The notes under the pieces: model-generated
What the model was told of the DNA's origin: nothing
Seen by the model: only the letters and a program-made list of their open reading frames with translations
Databases searched by the model: none
Made by a program: the position numbers and the translations under genes
Part shown: in pieces, positions 1 to 5,925 of the stretch
How positions within the stretch are numbered: the stretch's first letter is position 1
How the letters are laid out: each line of letters begins with the position of its first letter
From: an uncultured Collinsella sp.
GTDB lineage: Bacteria; Actinomycetota; Coriobacteriia; Coriobacteriales; Coriobacteriaceae
Assembly (NCBI GenBank): GCA_905204635.1
Contig: CAJLAN010000106.1
Span: 1-6,228 of the forward strand
Length of the DNA: 6,228 bases
Direction: 5' to 3'

Positions 1-142
1 GCTTTTTTGCTGCCGTGAAGTCGCGTGGGTCGACCCCGCAATCAAAGACCCCCAGCCCTTTAGCCGCAGTTTCGTCGGCAATAGCATTCGGGTAAGTCAT
101 CAAATCAAGATGGCAGTGTGCATCAATTAACCGGGGCTCCAT
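1..142 (-). CDS. TatD-family metal-dependent hydrolase, N-terminal fragment (runs off left edge)
   Basis: The minus strand reads from an ATG at 142 without a stop to the window edge, giving 47 residues. The start MEPRLIDAHCHLDLM contains the D-A-H-x-H metal-binding motif (His9 and His11) that opens TatD-family TIM-barrel hydrolases. A later segment, LGVFDCGVDPRDF, fits the second strand region of this family. TatD proteins are cytosolic divalent-metal nucleases or D-tRNA/DNA hydrolases; which substrate applies here cannot be told from the fragment. A GGAG sits about 9 nt before the ATG. The gene follows tcdA after only 14 nt on the same strand, so the two are probably co-transcribed. The rest of the barrel lies outside the window. 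Confidence 0.85.
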   Translation of the reverse strand, partial: MEPRLIDAHCHLDLMTYPNAIADETAAKGLGVFDCGVDPRDFTAAKK

Positions 143-156
143 CTCGGCGCGCTCCG

Positions 157-951
157 CTAGTCCAGGCGCTGACCATCGGCGCGCACGCGCTCGGTGCCGC
201 GCCCACTGATCTGGCGGATAACCTCGCCGGCAATCATCTGACCCATGATGGGCGGCATAAAGCTGGCGGTTCCCAGCTCGGTGCGCTCGTGGATGTTGGA
301 AGGGTCGCGGGGCTGTGTCTTAACCGATTCCTCGCAGCTAAACAGTACATGCAGGCTCTTGATTCCGCGCTTCTTGCATTCTTTGCGCATGATGCGGCTC
401 ATGGGGTCACGTACCGTATCGAAAATGTCGGCAAAGCGGAGGCACTCGGGATGGAGCTTGTTGGCCCCGCCCATGGAGCTAACCAAACGAATGTCGTAGT
501 CCTGAGCATATTTGGCAATGGTAAGCTTGGCCGAGATGGTGTCGATGGCGTCGACGACGTAGTCGAGCTTGCCACCCGTCTGCTCCAAAACGCTCGCGAA
601 GAACTCGTCGATGTTGTCGCTCAGCAGGTATTCGGTGCGTTTGATAACGGTGGCGGCGGGATTGATATCGCGAATCATGGCATCCATCACGTCCACTTTG
701 CGCTTGCCGATGGTGCTGTGAAAGGCGATGGCCTGGCGATTGATATTGCTGGGCGCGATGATGTCCTTGTCCAGAATGACGAAATGACCGATGCCGCCGC
801 GGGCGAGTGCCTCGCAGCAGTTGGAGCCCACGCCTCCGCAGCCGAGCACCAGCACCGTAGCATCGGCGAGCTTATCGAGTGCCTCGCGGCCCATGATGAT
901 CTCGAGCTTGGTGTCGCGTGTCTCGACGAGAGCGGCAGCGGGTTCGGGCAT
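157..951 (-). CDS. tcdA: tRNA threonylcarbamoyladenosine dehydratase (TcdA/CsdL, ThiF/E1-like)
   Basis: This encodes a cytosolic E1-like enzyme of about 264 residues. In the family, TcdA adenylates and cyclises N6-threonylcarbamoyladenosine (t6A) at tRNA position 37 to ct6A, using ATP. Visible support is the nucleotide-binding loop GCGGVGSN (residues 37-44), the following helix CCEALARGGIG, the LDKD strand end (60-63), the N-R-Q adenylation signature (71-73), and a C-terminal MPPIMGQMIAGEVIR helix typical of the family. Length matches the usual 255-270 residues. An in-frame ATG also exists at 957, but GGAG at 959-962 lies only 1 nt from it and 7 nt from the ATG at 951, so I prefer 951. It probably heads an operon with the TatD gene. 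A related ThiF/MoeB/HesA activity cannot be excluded, but no ThiS/MoaD partner is present. Confidence 0.86.
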   Translation of the reverse strand: MPEPAAALVETRDTKLEIIMGREALDKLADATVLVLGCGGVGSNCCEALARGGIGHFVILDKDIIAPSNINRQAIAFHSTIGKRKVDVMDAMIRDINPAATVIKRTEYLLSDNIDEFFASVLEQTGGKLDYVVDAIDTISAKLTIAKYAQDYDIRLVSSMGGANKLHPECLRFADIFDTVRDPMSRIMRKECKKRGIKSLHVLFSCEESVKTQPRDPSNIHERTELGTASFMPPIMGQMIAGEVIRQISGRGTERVRADGQRLD

Positions 952-995
952 AGACATGCTCCGATGGGGAACAGAATCGTGTTTTAGCTATTGCC

Positions 996-1001
996 ATTAT
1001 A
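996..1001 (-). promoter_or_regulatory. -10 element of the tcdA-tatD operon
   Basis: The minus strand reads TATAAT, a perfect -10 hexamer, about 45 nt upstream of the preferred tcdA start. No good -35 is seen at 16-18 bp; the best hexamers there match poorly. Transcription would start near 989 and give a leader of roughly 35-40 nt. The assignment rests on the -10 alone. Confidence 0.5.
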
Positions 1002-1129
1002 GGTGTTATCGCGATTCCATTTGAGCCCTTGGGCTTGTTGAAATGGGATCGGGGTTCGCATAAGATTGAAGCAGATGGCACCCGTTGCAGCGGGTTGGCC
1101 AACTCCAAAACACGTTTGTAGCGTGAGAA

Positions 1130-1168
1130 GTGGCCGTCTTCGCATTACGCGGGGGCGGCTATTTTTTT
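1130..1168 (+). terminator. Orphan intrinsic terminator hairpin, plus-strand oriented
   Basis: Bases 1130-1143 pair with 1149-1162 around a 5-nt loop (ATTAC), followed by seven T residues (1162-1168). Five of the 14 pairs are G-U wobbles (1130/1162, 1132/1160, 1137/1155, 1139/1153, 1140/1152). They pair only in a plus-strand transcript; on the minus strand they would be A-C mismatches. The hairpin therefore ends a plus-strand RNA, yet no plus-strand gene lies upstream in this divergent region. Small hairpins precede it (1080-1095 and 1111-1125), so it may end a small RNA. It could also be the relic of a lost gene, or insulate the sdpR promoter. Confidence 0.6.
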
Positions 1169-1186
1169 GAGTACAAGATTAGACAG

Positions 1187-1216
1187 TTAGACAAACATCT
1201 AAATATCGAGTATAGT
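1187..1216 (+). promoter_or_regulatory. sdpR promoter with overlapping inverted-repeat operator
   Basis: A -35 TAGACA (1188-1193, five of six matches to TTGACA) and a -10 TATAGT (1211-1216) are separated by 17 bp, placing transcription start near 1223. Over the -35 lies the inverted repeat TTAGA-N6-TCTAA (1187-1191 and 1198-1202). A second copy of TTAGACA directly precedes it (1179-1185). ArsR-family repressors bind such short AT-rich dyads, so autorepression by the SdpR-type protein encoded just downstream is the simplest reading. The binding itself is inferred. Confidence 0.68.
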
Positions 1217-1250
1217 GTGCGCGTCATGAGAGATGATGAGAGGAGGTCTT

Positions 1251-1529
1251 ATGCCGGGAGAGGGTTTTAAGGCGCTTGCCGATCCAACGCGACGGCGCAT
1301 TTTGGAGTTGCTGCGCGAGGGCAATTGCACGGCTGGGGAGCTTGCCGAGCATTTCGATATCAGTAAGCCGTCGCTAAGCCATCACTTGGCGACGCTCAAA
1401 AACGCCGGGTTGGTGACCGACGAGCGCCATGGCCAAAACATCGTATACAGCTTAAACACCACCGTCATGCAGGATTTAATTGGCTGGTTTATGGGCTTTA
1501 CAAACACTGAAGGTGATAAGGATGAATAA
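1251..1529 (+). CDS. sdpR: SdpR-family ArsR-type autorepressor
   Basis: This encodes a 92-residue winged-helix DNA-binding protein. FKALADPTRRRILELL (6-21) is the classic ArsR opening. The helix-turn-helix follows, with recognition helix SKPSLSHHLATLKNAG (38-53), then a wing at ERHGQNIVYSL (58-68). The SxPSxSHHL motif and the adjacent SdpI gene point to the SdpR branch rather than metal sensors; the ELCVCDL metal motif of ArsR/SmtB is absent and there is one Cys (26). In Bacillus subtilis, SdpR represses its own sdpRI operon and is sequestered at the membrane by SdpI when toxin is bound. I chose the start at 1251 because AGGAGG (1241-1246) precedes it; upstream in-frame ATGs at 1233 and 1236 lack a site and fall about 10 nt after the predicted transcript start. 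The stop overlaps the next gene by 8 nt. Confidence 0.9.
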   Translation: MPGEGFKALADPTRRRILELLREGNCTAGELAEHFDISKPSLSHHLATLKNAGLVTDERHGQNIVYSLNTTVMQDLIGWFMGFTNTEGDKDE

Positions 1530-2226
1530 CGAAAACAAGGGCATTCACCCCACGGGGGTATCGTCGCGCGTGTGGATTGCGCTGGTCGCTCTGTGCGTCG
1601 CCAATGTCGTAGCGCACCTCATGGTGATGCCGAGCTTGCCTGCGCAGATTCCCACGCACTGGGGCGCGAACGGCGCCGTCGACGGTTGGGGTCCTAGCTG
1701 GATGGCCTCCGCGCTCGGCGTGCTGCCTCTGGTGCTTCTCGCAATGTTCTGCGTGGTGCCGCGTATCGACCCCAAAGGTGAGGCATATCGAGCCTCGGGC
1801 AAGTTCTACCAGGGCTTCGTAATCGCCTTCACCTTGTTCATGTGCGCCATAAGCTGGCTGGGAGAGCTTACGGTCTGGGGCGTGGTGCCGGCGGTCGGTT
1901 CGGTTAACGTGCTGATTTCCGGTGCTATCGGTTTGCTGTTCATCGGCGTAGGCAACTACTTGCCGCGTGTGAAGCAGAACTATACGCTCGGTATCAAGAC
2001 ACCTTGGGCGCTTGCCGATCCCGAGAACTGGCGCCGTACGCAGCGTTTTGGCGGCGCCTGCTTTATGGTGCTGGGTATTGGCCTGATTGTGATGGGCGTG
2101 GCAGGCAGCGTGCTTTCGAGTGAAGTCGTCGCCGCGGTGATTGCGGTTCTGGCGTTTGGCTCGGTCGGAGCCATCTACGTCTACTCGTATCTGCTGTGGC
2201 GCAAATCGCAGCGAGCCGCTCGTTAA
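1522..2226 (+). CDS. sdpI: SdpI-family membrane protein (DUF1648 + SdpI domains)
   Basis: This encodes a 234-residue multi-pass membrane protein. Hydrophobic segments are seen at about 17-36, 61-80, 98-118, 121-143, 178-197 and 203-222. The loop LPAQIPTHWGANGAVDGWG (39-57) is the DUF1648 signature. The block from GNYLPRVKQNYTLGIKTPW (144-162) through N-W-R-R-T-Q-R-F-G-G (169-178) is the SdpI hallmark. In Bacillus, SdpI gives immunity to the SdpC toxin and relays its presence by holding SdpR at the membrane. No SdpC-like gene is visible here, so the role may be defence against others' peptides or envelope stress; that is inference. The start at 1522 has AAGGTG (1510-1515) 6 nt upstream and overlaps the sdpR stop, so translation is probably coupled. 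An earlier in-frame ATG at 1480 inside sdpR is unlikely. Confidence 0.88.
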   Translation: MNNENKGIHPTGVSSRVWIALVALCVANVVAHLMVMPSLPAQIPTHWGANGAVDGWGPSWMASALGVLPLVLLAMFCVVPRIDPKGEAYRASGKFYQGFVIAFTLFMCAISWLGELTVWGVVPAVGSVNVLISGAIGLLFIGVGNYLPRVKQNYTLGIKTPWALADPENWRRTQRFGGACFMVLGIGLIVMGVAGSVLSSEVVAAVIAVLAFGSVGAIYVYSYLLWRKSQRAAR

Positions 2227-2291
2227 GGTTGCGGAAAACTAGCGTACGCAGTTCATAGTATGTTCCGGGGGACTTTTCCCAGGTAGTATTA

Positions 2292-2319
2292 GGGGGTGTG
2301 GGCAACCATGCCCCTTTTT
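2292..2319 (+). terminator. Intrinsic terminator with GCAA tetraloop after sdpI
   Basis: Bases 2293-2301 pair with 2306-2314 (nine pairs, two of them G-U) around a GCAA loop (2302-2305), a GNRA-type tetraloop, followed by five T residues (2315-2319). It most simply ends the sdpRI transcript, about 65 nt past the sdpI stop. Because it also lies about 90 nt before ettA, and a weaker hairpin (2265-2283) precedes it, it could act as an attenuator in an ettA leader. I see no convincing promoter that would decide this. Confidence 0.72.
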
Positions 2320-2410
2320 CGTTACGTTTCAGAGCTGGTTTCCTCATTTCGTTTCCACTAAAGCGAATCAAGAATAGGGAAACAGCAGGTAGAAAGGATA
2401 GAACAGACAT

Positions 2411-4090
2411 ATGGCGGAGTTTATCTACCAGATGTATCAGGCTCGCAAGGCCCATGGCGACAAGGTAATCCTTGACGACGTGACCCTGAGCTTCTACCCC
2501 GGTGCCAAGATCGGCGTCGTGGGTCCCAACGGCATGGGCAAGTCGACCCTGCTCAAGATCATGGCCGGCATCGAGGAGGTCTCCACCGGCGATGCCAGGC
2601 TCACCCCCGGCTACACCGTGGGCATCCTGCAGCAGGAGCCGCCGCTGGACGACACCAAGACCGTGGGCGAGAACATCAAGATGGCGTTTGGCGACATGAT
2701 TGCCAAGGTCGATCGCTTCAACAAGATCGGCGAGGAGATGTGCGACCCGGACTGCGACATGGACGCCCTCATGGCCGAGATGGGCAAGCTCCAGGACGAG
2801 ATCGACGCCGCTGACGGCTGGGATATCGATTCCAAGCTCGGCCAGGCCATGGACGCCCTGCAGCTGCCCGATTCCGACATGCCGGTCAACGTGCTTTCCG
2901 GCGGCGAGCGCCGTCGCGTGGCCCTGTGCAAGCTGCTGCTCGAGGCTCCCGACCTGCTGCTGCTTGACGAGCCCACAAACCACCTAGACGCTGAGTCGAT
3001 CCTGTGGCTCGAGCACTTCCTTCACAACTACCAGGGCGCGGTGCTTGCCGTCACGCACGATCGCTACTTCCTGGATAACGTTGCCGAGTGGATCTGCGAG
3101 GTCGACCGCGGTCACCTTTATCCCTACAAGGGCAACTACTCCACGTATCTGGAGACCAAGGCCGCCCGTATCGAGGCGCAGGGCAACCGCGACGCCAAGC
3201 TCGCCAAGCGCATGGAGGCCGAGCTCGAGTGGGTACGCAGTTCGCCCAAGGCTCGCCAGGCCAAGAACAAGGCTCGTCTGGCTCGCTACGAGGAGATGGA
3301 GGCCGAGGCCCGCGCAAGCCAGAAGCTCGACTGGACCGATATCCGCATTCCCGTTGGACCGCGTTTGGGTAACAAGGTGCTCGAGGCCCATCACCTGCAC
3401 AAGGAATTCGACGGTCGCGTGCTCATCGACGACCTTTCTTTCACCCTGCCGCGTAACGGCATCGTGGGCGTCATCGGTCCCAACGGTGTGGGCAAGACTA
3501 CGCTCTTCAAGACCATCGTGGGCCTGGAGCCGCTGACTTCGGGCGAGCTCGAGGTGGGCGAGACCGTCAAGATCTCCTATGTCGATCAGAACCGTTCTGG
3601 CATCGATCCCGATAAGAACCTGTGGGAGGTCGTCTCGGATGGCCTGGACCACATGATGGTCGGCGAGACCGAGGTCCCCAGCCGCGCGTACGTGGCGAGC
3701 TTTGGCTTTAAGGGCCAGGACCAGCAGAAGCGTGCTGGCGTACTCTCCGGTGGTGAGCGCAATCGTCTGAACCTGGCGCTCACGCTCAAGCAGGGCGGCA
3801 ACCTGCTGCTCCTCGACGAGCCCACGAACGATCTCGACGTCGAGACGCTTTCCTCACTCGAAGCGGCGCTGCTCGAGTTCCCGGGCTGCTCGGTGGTTAT
3901 TAGCCACGACCGTATGTTCCTGGACCGCGTCGCCACGCACATTCTGGCGTGGGAGGGCACCGACGAGAATCCGGGCAACTGGTATTGGTTTGAGGGCAAC
4001 TTTGAGGCCTATCAGGCCAACCGTATCGAGCGCCTGGGCGAGGATGCAGCCCAGCCGCATCGTATTCACCGCAAGCTGACGCGCGACTAG
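2411..4090 (+). CDS. ettA: Energy-dependent translational throttle protein EttA (ABC-F ATPase)
   Basis: This encodes a 559-residue cytosolic ABC-F protein; the family is about 555. EttA binds the ribosomal E site and gates entry into elongation according to ATP/ADP state. In order: Walker A GPNGMGKST (38-46); an arm insertion at about 95-140, which contacts L1 in EttA; LSGGE (162-166); Walker B LLLLDEPTNHLD with catalytic Glu187; a charged tRNA-interaction linker at about 245-305, rich in K/R/E; Walker A GPNGVGKTT (356-364); LSGGE (445-449); and Walker B with Glu470. The C-terminal RLGEDAAQPHRIHRKLTR matches EttA rather than resistance ABC-Fs. Both ATPase sites look intact. A purine-rich AAAGGA (2394-2398) lies about 12 nt before the ATG, slightly far. 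The gene ends in tandem TAG stops and appears monocistronic. Confidence 0.95.
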   Translation: MAEFIYQMYQARKAHGDKVILDDVTLSFYPGAKIGVVGPNGMGKSTLLKIMAGIEEVSTGDARLTPGYTVGILQQEPPLDDTKTVGENIKMAFGDMIAKVDRFNKIGEEMCDPDCDMDALMAEMGKLQDEIDAADGWDIDSKLGQAMDALQLPDSDMPVNVLSGGERRRVALCKLLLEAPDLLLLDEPTNHLDAESILWLEHFLHNYQGAVLAVTHDRYFLDNVAEWICEVDRGHLYPYKGNYSTYLETKAARIEAQGNRDAKLAKRMEAELEWVRSSPKARQAKNKARLARYEEMEAEARASQKLDWTDIRIPVGPRLGNKVLEAHHLHKEFDGRVLIDDLSFTLPRNGIVGVIGPNGVGKTTLFKTIVGLEPLTSGELEVGETVKISYVDQNRSGIDPDKNLWEVVSDGLDHMMVGETEVPSRAYVASFGFKGQDQQKRAGVLSGGERNRLNLALTLKQGGNLLLLDEPTNDLDVETLSSLEAALLEFPGCSVVISHDRMFLDRVATHILAWEGTDENPGNWYWFEGNFEAYQANRIERLGEDAAQPHRIHRKLTRD

Positions 4091-4100
4091 TAGCAAGTAG

Positions 4101-4129
4101 AAGGGCCGCCACCAAGGGCGGCCTTTCTT
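4101..4129 (+). terminator. ettA intrinsic terminator
   Basis: GGCCGCC (4104-4110) pairs perfectly with GGCGGCC (4117-4123) around a 6-nt loop. The stem can be extended by A/U pairs at 4101-4103, and a TTTCTT tract follows (4124-4129). It starts 11 nt after the ettA stop. Confidence 0.9.
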
Positions 4130-4130
4130 G

Positions 4131-4370
4131 TAGCGATTGCACTGCAGCTATGCCCTGGCTGCTGGTTTGATTCATAATCAAAGTCATCTCTTTGGGATTA
4201 AAGCCCGTTTTTGCTATGAGTGATTTTCTAATTCCGTTTAAAACGTAAAGACGCATTGGGTTGCAAGGACATAAGCAAATCGAATTGAAATATAACCAGT
4301 GCTGTAACGTTACAAAAAAGATTATAGAATAGGAGTACCTTATAAGTCGCTTCTCTAGAAAGAAGAACAT
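4131..4370. other. AT-rich intergenic segment opening the protease islet
   Basis: No gene is supported in these 240 bases. The composition turns AT-rich soon after the ettA terminator. The segment contains a small 5-bp hairpin (4144-4148 with 4158-4162), a 6-bp inverted repeat TTTGAT/ATCAAA (4166-4182), and the promoter region of the next gene with a perfect 12-bp palindrome. I found no tRNA, integrase fragment or obvious attachment-site duplication. Confidence 0.5.
4303..4328 (+). promoter_or_regulatory. Candidate promoter and operator of the secreted protease operon
   Basis: A perfect 12-bp palindrome TGTAACGTTACA (4303-4314) lies just upstream of a -10-like TATAGA (4323-4328), where the -35 would be expected. 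No good -35 hexamer is present at 16-18 bp. This suggests a regulator-dependent promoter, with the palindrome as the binding site. Transcription would start near 4335, giving a leader of about 35 nt. An AGGAG at 4331-4335 is too far from the ATG to be its ribosome site. The regulator is unknown. Confidence 0.4.
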
Positions 4371-5498
4371 ATGCTTTCGCGTCGTCGTTTTCTGCAACTT
4401 GTCGCGTCTTCAATTGTCGCCTTAGCCGCACGTCCGAAAGAGGTTTTTGCTTCGACGGGCAATATTGATGGTGAGCAGATACAATTTACTTCTGAAATTG
4501 CGCAAGAGCTTGCCGATAAATATATAAAGGGACTCCTCGGCTATTCGTATACGCCTTCTGACCCTATTCCTTTTGTAGATGTTGATGGGTCCCCGCTTGG
4601 TTACATTGTTCCGGTTGTGACATCCAATAGAGCCGCGGGCTATTTGGTTTTAGATGCTTCAGATGATGAAATACTTACGGGATATCGTTTTGGAGACGGC
4701 TTAGTCAGCCCTATGGATCGGGGAGGAGATCTTGGTGTCGAGTCTTATTCGTTCAATAACCCAGTCGTAATGATCAATCCATTCGAATTCGGCGTGCAAT
4801 CTTTGGACGGTTCAATAACAACAAATTGCGGAAGAACAATCCCGGCTGTTTCCATAGAAGGACGGCCTGTCGTTTTATCGAATAAACCTTCAAGCTGGAA
4901 CGATGTTGTAATTTACGCAACTCAAATGCAGGATTACACAGTATCTGGATTTCGTTCCATTTCTCAGTTTATGTCATATGATGAAAGCGAGATTAAGAGG
5001 CTTACCGCCCACTATGCTTGTATGGTGACAGCTTTTTCGAACGTTGCGGAACTGTATGGCATTGCCAATTTATATAGCGACCCTTCGCAATATATGCAGA
5101 TATGGAATTACACCAATACCCATGCTCTTTCCGATGAAGAACAGACTGTTCCCGGCGTTGTTTTGGGTGGAACGCCGATATCAACCTGTGCAACGGGGTT
5201 TACAAATTACTGCGCAAGCAGAGGAAGTACTCTTATCGCCCGCACTGTCTCCTCTCCGGCTATCGCGAGCATTCAAAATGAGATTAACTCTAATAGACCG
5301 AATGTTTTACATGCGAGTTTGTACAACGGATCAGCCCATTCTGTAACAGCGGAGGCTTACGCCACACTTACTGGTAAGAAAACTGGAGAGACAAGGCAGA
5401 TGATTGGCATAGCGGACGGCTGGAATTCATCTTTATCCTTCCTGAAGTATGATCAGAGCTATTATGCGTGGACTTATGGAACGACTTTTTCGAAGTAG
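4371..5498 (+). CDS. Exported papain-fold (C10/C39-like) cysteine protease candidate with Tat signal
   Basis: This encodes a 375-residue predicted exported protein. The N-terminus SRRRFLQL (3-10) fits the twin-arginine consensus S-R-R-x-F-L-K, followed by a weakly hydrophobic stretch to residue 20, basic residues 21 and 23, and a likely cleavage after V-F-A (27). Residues about 40-110 resemble the pro-domain of streptopain-like zymogens (I-A-Q-E-L-A-D-K-Y early, then PLGYIVPVV and AAGYLVLDAS). The presumed catalytic core has Cys217 in HYACMVTAFSNVAELYG at a helix start, His323 in SAHSVTAEAY, and Asp349 in IADGWN, the Cys-His-Asp/Asn order of papain-fold peptidases. I cannot place the oxyanion Gln. 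The nearest families by eye are C10 or C39-like; a non-proteolytic transglutaminase-like fold is possible. An in-frame TAG at 4356 fixes the start. The SD is weak (AGAAAGAAG, about 6 nt away). Codon use is AT-richer than in the neighbours. Confidence 0.62.
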   Translation: MLSRRRFLQLVASSIVALAARPKEVFASTGNIDGEQIQFTSEIAQELADKYIKGLLGYSYTPSDPIPFVDVDGSPLGYIVPVVTSNRAAGYLVLDASDDEILTGYRFGDGLVSPMDRGGDLGVESYSFNNPVVMINPFEFGVQSLDGSITTNCGRTIPAVSIEGRPVVLSNKPSSWNDVVIYATQMQDYTVSGFRSISQFMSYDESEIKRLTAHYACMVTAFSNVAELYGIANLYSDPSQYMQIWNYTNTHALSDEEQTVPGVVLGGTPISTCATGFTNYCASRGSTLIARTVSSPAIASIQNEINSNRPNVLHASLYNGSAHSVTAEAYATLTGKKTGETRQMIGIADGWNSSLSFLKYDQSYYAWTYGTTFSK

Positions 5499-5868
5499 GG
5501 CGATTCGACTAGCTCTGTCTTTGGTGCTGATGGCTTCATTGGTGGGCTGTTCAACAAAGGAAGAGATATCGCGCGGAGGTTCCGGAGAAGTGACTGCGAC
5601 AGACTCAGGTTCATTAGAAATAGCTGGCGGGCATGCCGATGTGATGTTACAAGGAAAAGGCGTGCTTAGGTCGATTGATGCTGAAGACGCTGTCTGCTCA
5701 ATAGAGGATTTGAAGACAGGTGAAACTGCATCGTACCGAGTTTCAGATAATGCTGCGAATATGATTGAGTCGATACCGACTGGAGCGCAGGTTTCTTTTA
5801 GATACTTTGCTCCGCAACTTGAGGATGAGCTTGCTTCTCTGGTGTCTATATGCACCGATGACAACTAA
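5476..5868 (+). CDS. Small lipoprotein of unknown function, overlapping the protease gene
   Basis: This encodes a 130-residue protein. The N-terminus is basic (MERLFRSRAIR), then hydrophobic (12-24), ending in the lipobox L-V-G-Cys25, so it is probably a membrane-anchored lipoprotein. A flexible Gly/Ser/Thr-rich linker follows (26-52), then a compact domain of alternating strands (about 53-126), such as GKGVLRSIDAEDAVCSIEDL and GAQVSFRYF, which suggests a small beta-barrel or OB-like fold. Cys74 and Cys126 could form a disulfide. I do not recognise the family. I chose the ATG at 5476 because it gives a normal-length signal peptide; in-frame ATGs at 5464 and 5449 would lengthen it to 134 or 139 residues. 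It overlaps the protease gene by 23 nt in another frame, implying co-expression. A role as protease inhibitor or anchor partner is speculation from position. Confidence 0.75.
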   Translation: MERLFRSRAIRLALSLVLMASLVGCSTKEEISRGGSGEVTATDSGSLEIAGGHADVMLQGKGVLRSIDAEDAVCSIEDLKTGETASYRVSDNAANMIESIPTGAQVSFRYFAPQLEDELASLVSICTDDN

Positions 5869-5881
5869 AAGGCCTGAATTC

Positions 5882-5925
5882 AAACGGCCTCGGATGGTCA
5901 AATTGGCTATCCGAGGCCGTTTTTT
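5882..5925 (+). terminator. Strong terminator closing the protease-lipoprotein operon
   Basis: A perfect 14-bp stem (5882-5895 with 5909-5922) encloses a 13-nt loop, with a T-run at 5920-5925 for plus-strand RNA. On the minus strand the stem is followed by TTTGAATT, a weaker tract, so it may also serve the convergent gene. The stem begins 13 nt after the lipoprotein stop, and its T-run overlaps the complement of the convergent gene's stop codon. Confidence 0.92.

Noticed and set aside
118..987. A 289-codon open frame on the plus strand
   Set aside because: It is antisense to tcdA, whose protein shows conserved ThiF motifs. The plus-strand product has no recognisable motif and no ribosome site.
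2063..2983. A 306-codon minus-strand frame across the end of sdpI and the start of ettA
   Set aside because: It is antisense to two well-supported genes and crosses their intergenic terminator. Long antisense frames are expected in GC-rich coding DNA.
2984..3652. A 222-codon minus-strand frame inside ettA
   Set aside because: It is opposite conserved ABC-F motifs and is explained by the codon bias of ettA.
4166..4182. Inverted repeat TTTGAT-N5-ATCAAA as an attachment site or terminator
   Set aside because: There is no T-run, no matching copy at the right end of the islet and no integrase, so it could be chance in AT-rich DNA.
3900..4397. Minus-strand frames (3900-4397 and 4228-4431) over the ettA terminator and AT-rich spacer
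   Set aside because: They run through a terminator stem or overlap the protease start, have low-complexity translations and show no ribosome site.
5433..5864. A 143-codon minus-strand frame opposite the lipoprotein gene
   Set aside because: The plus-strand frame has a clear lipobox and downstream terminator; the antisense product is Ser-rich with no motif.
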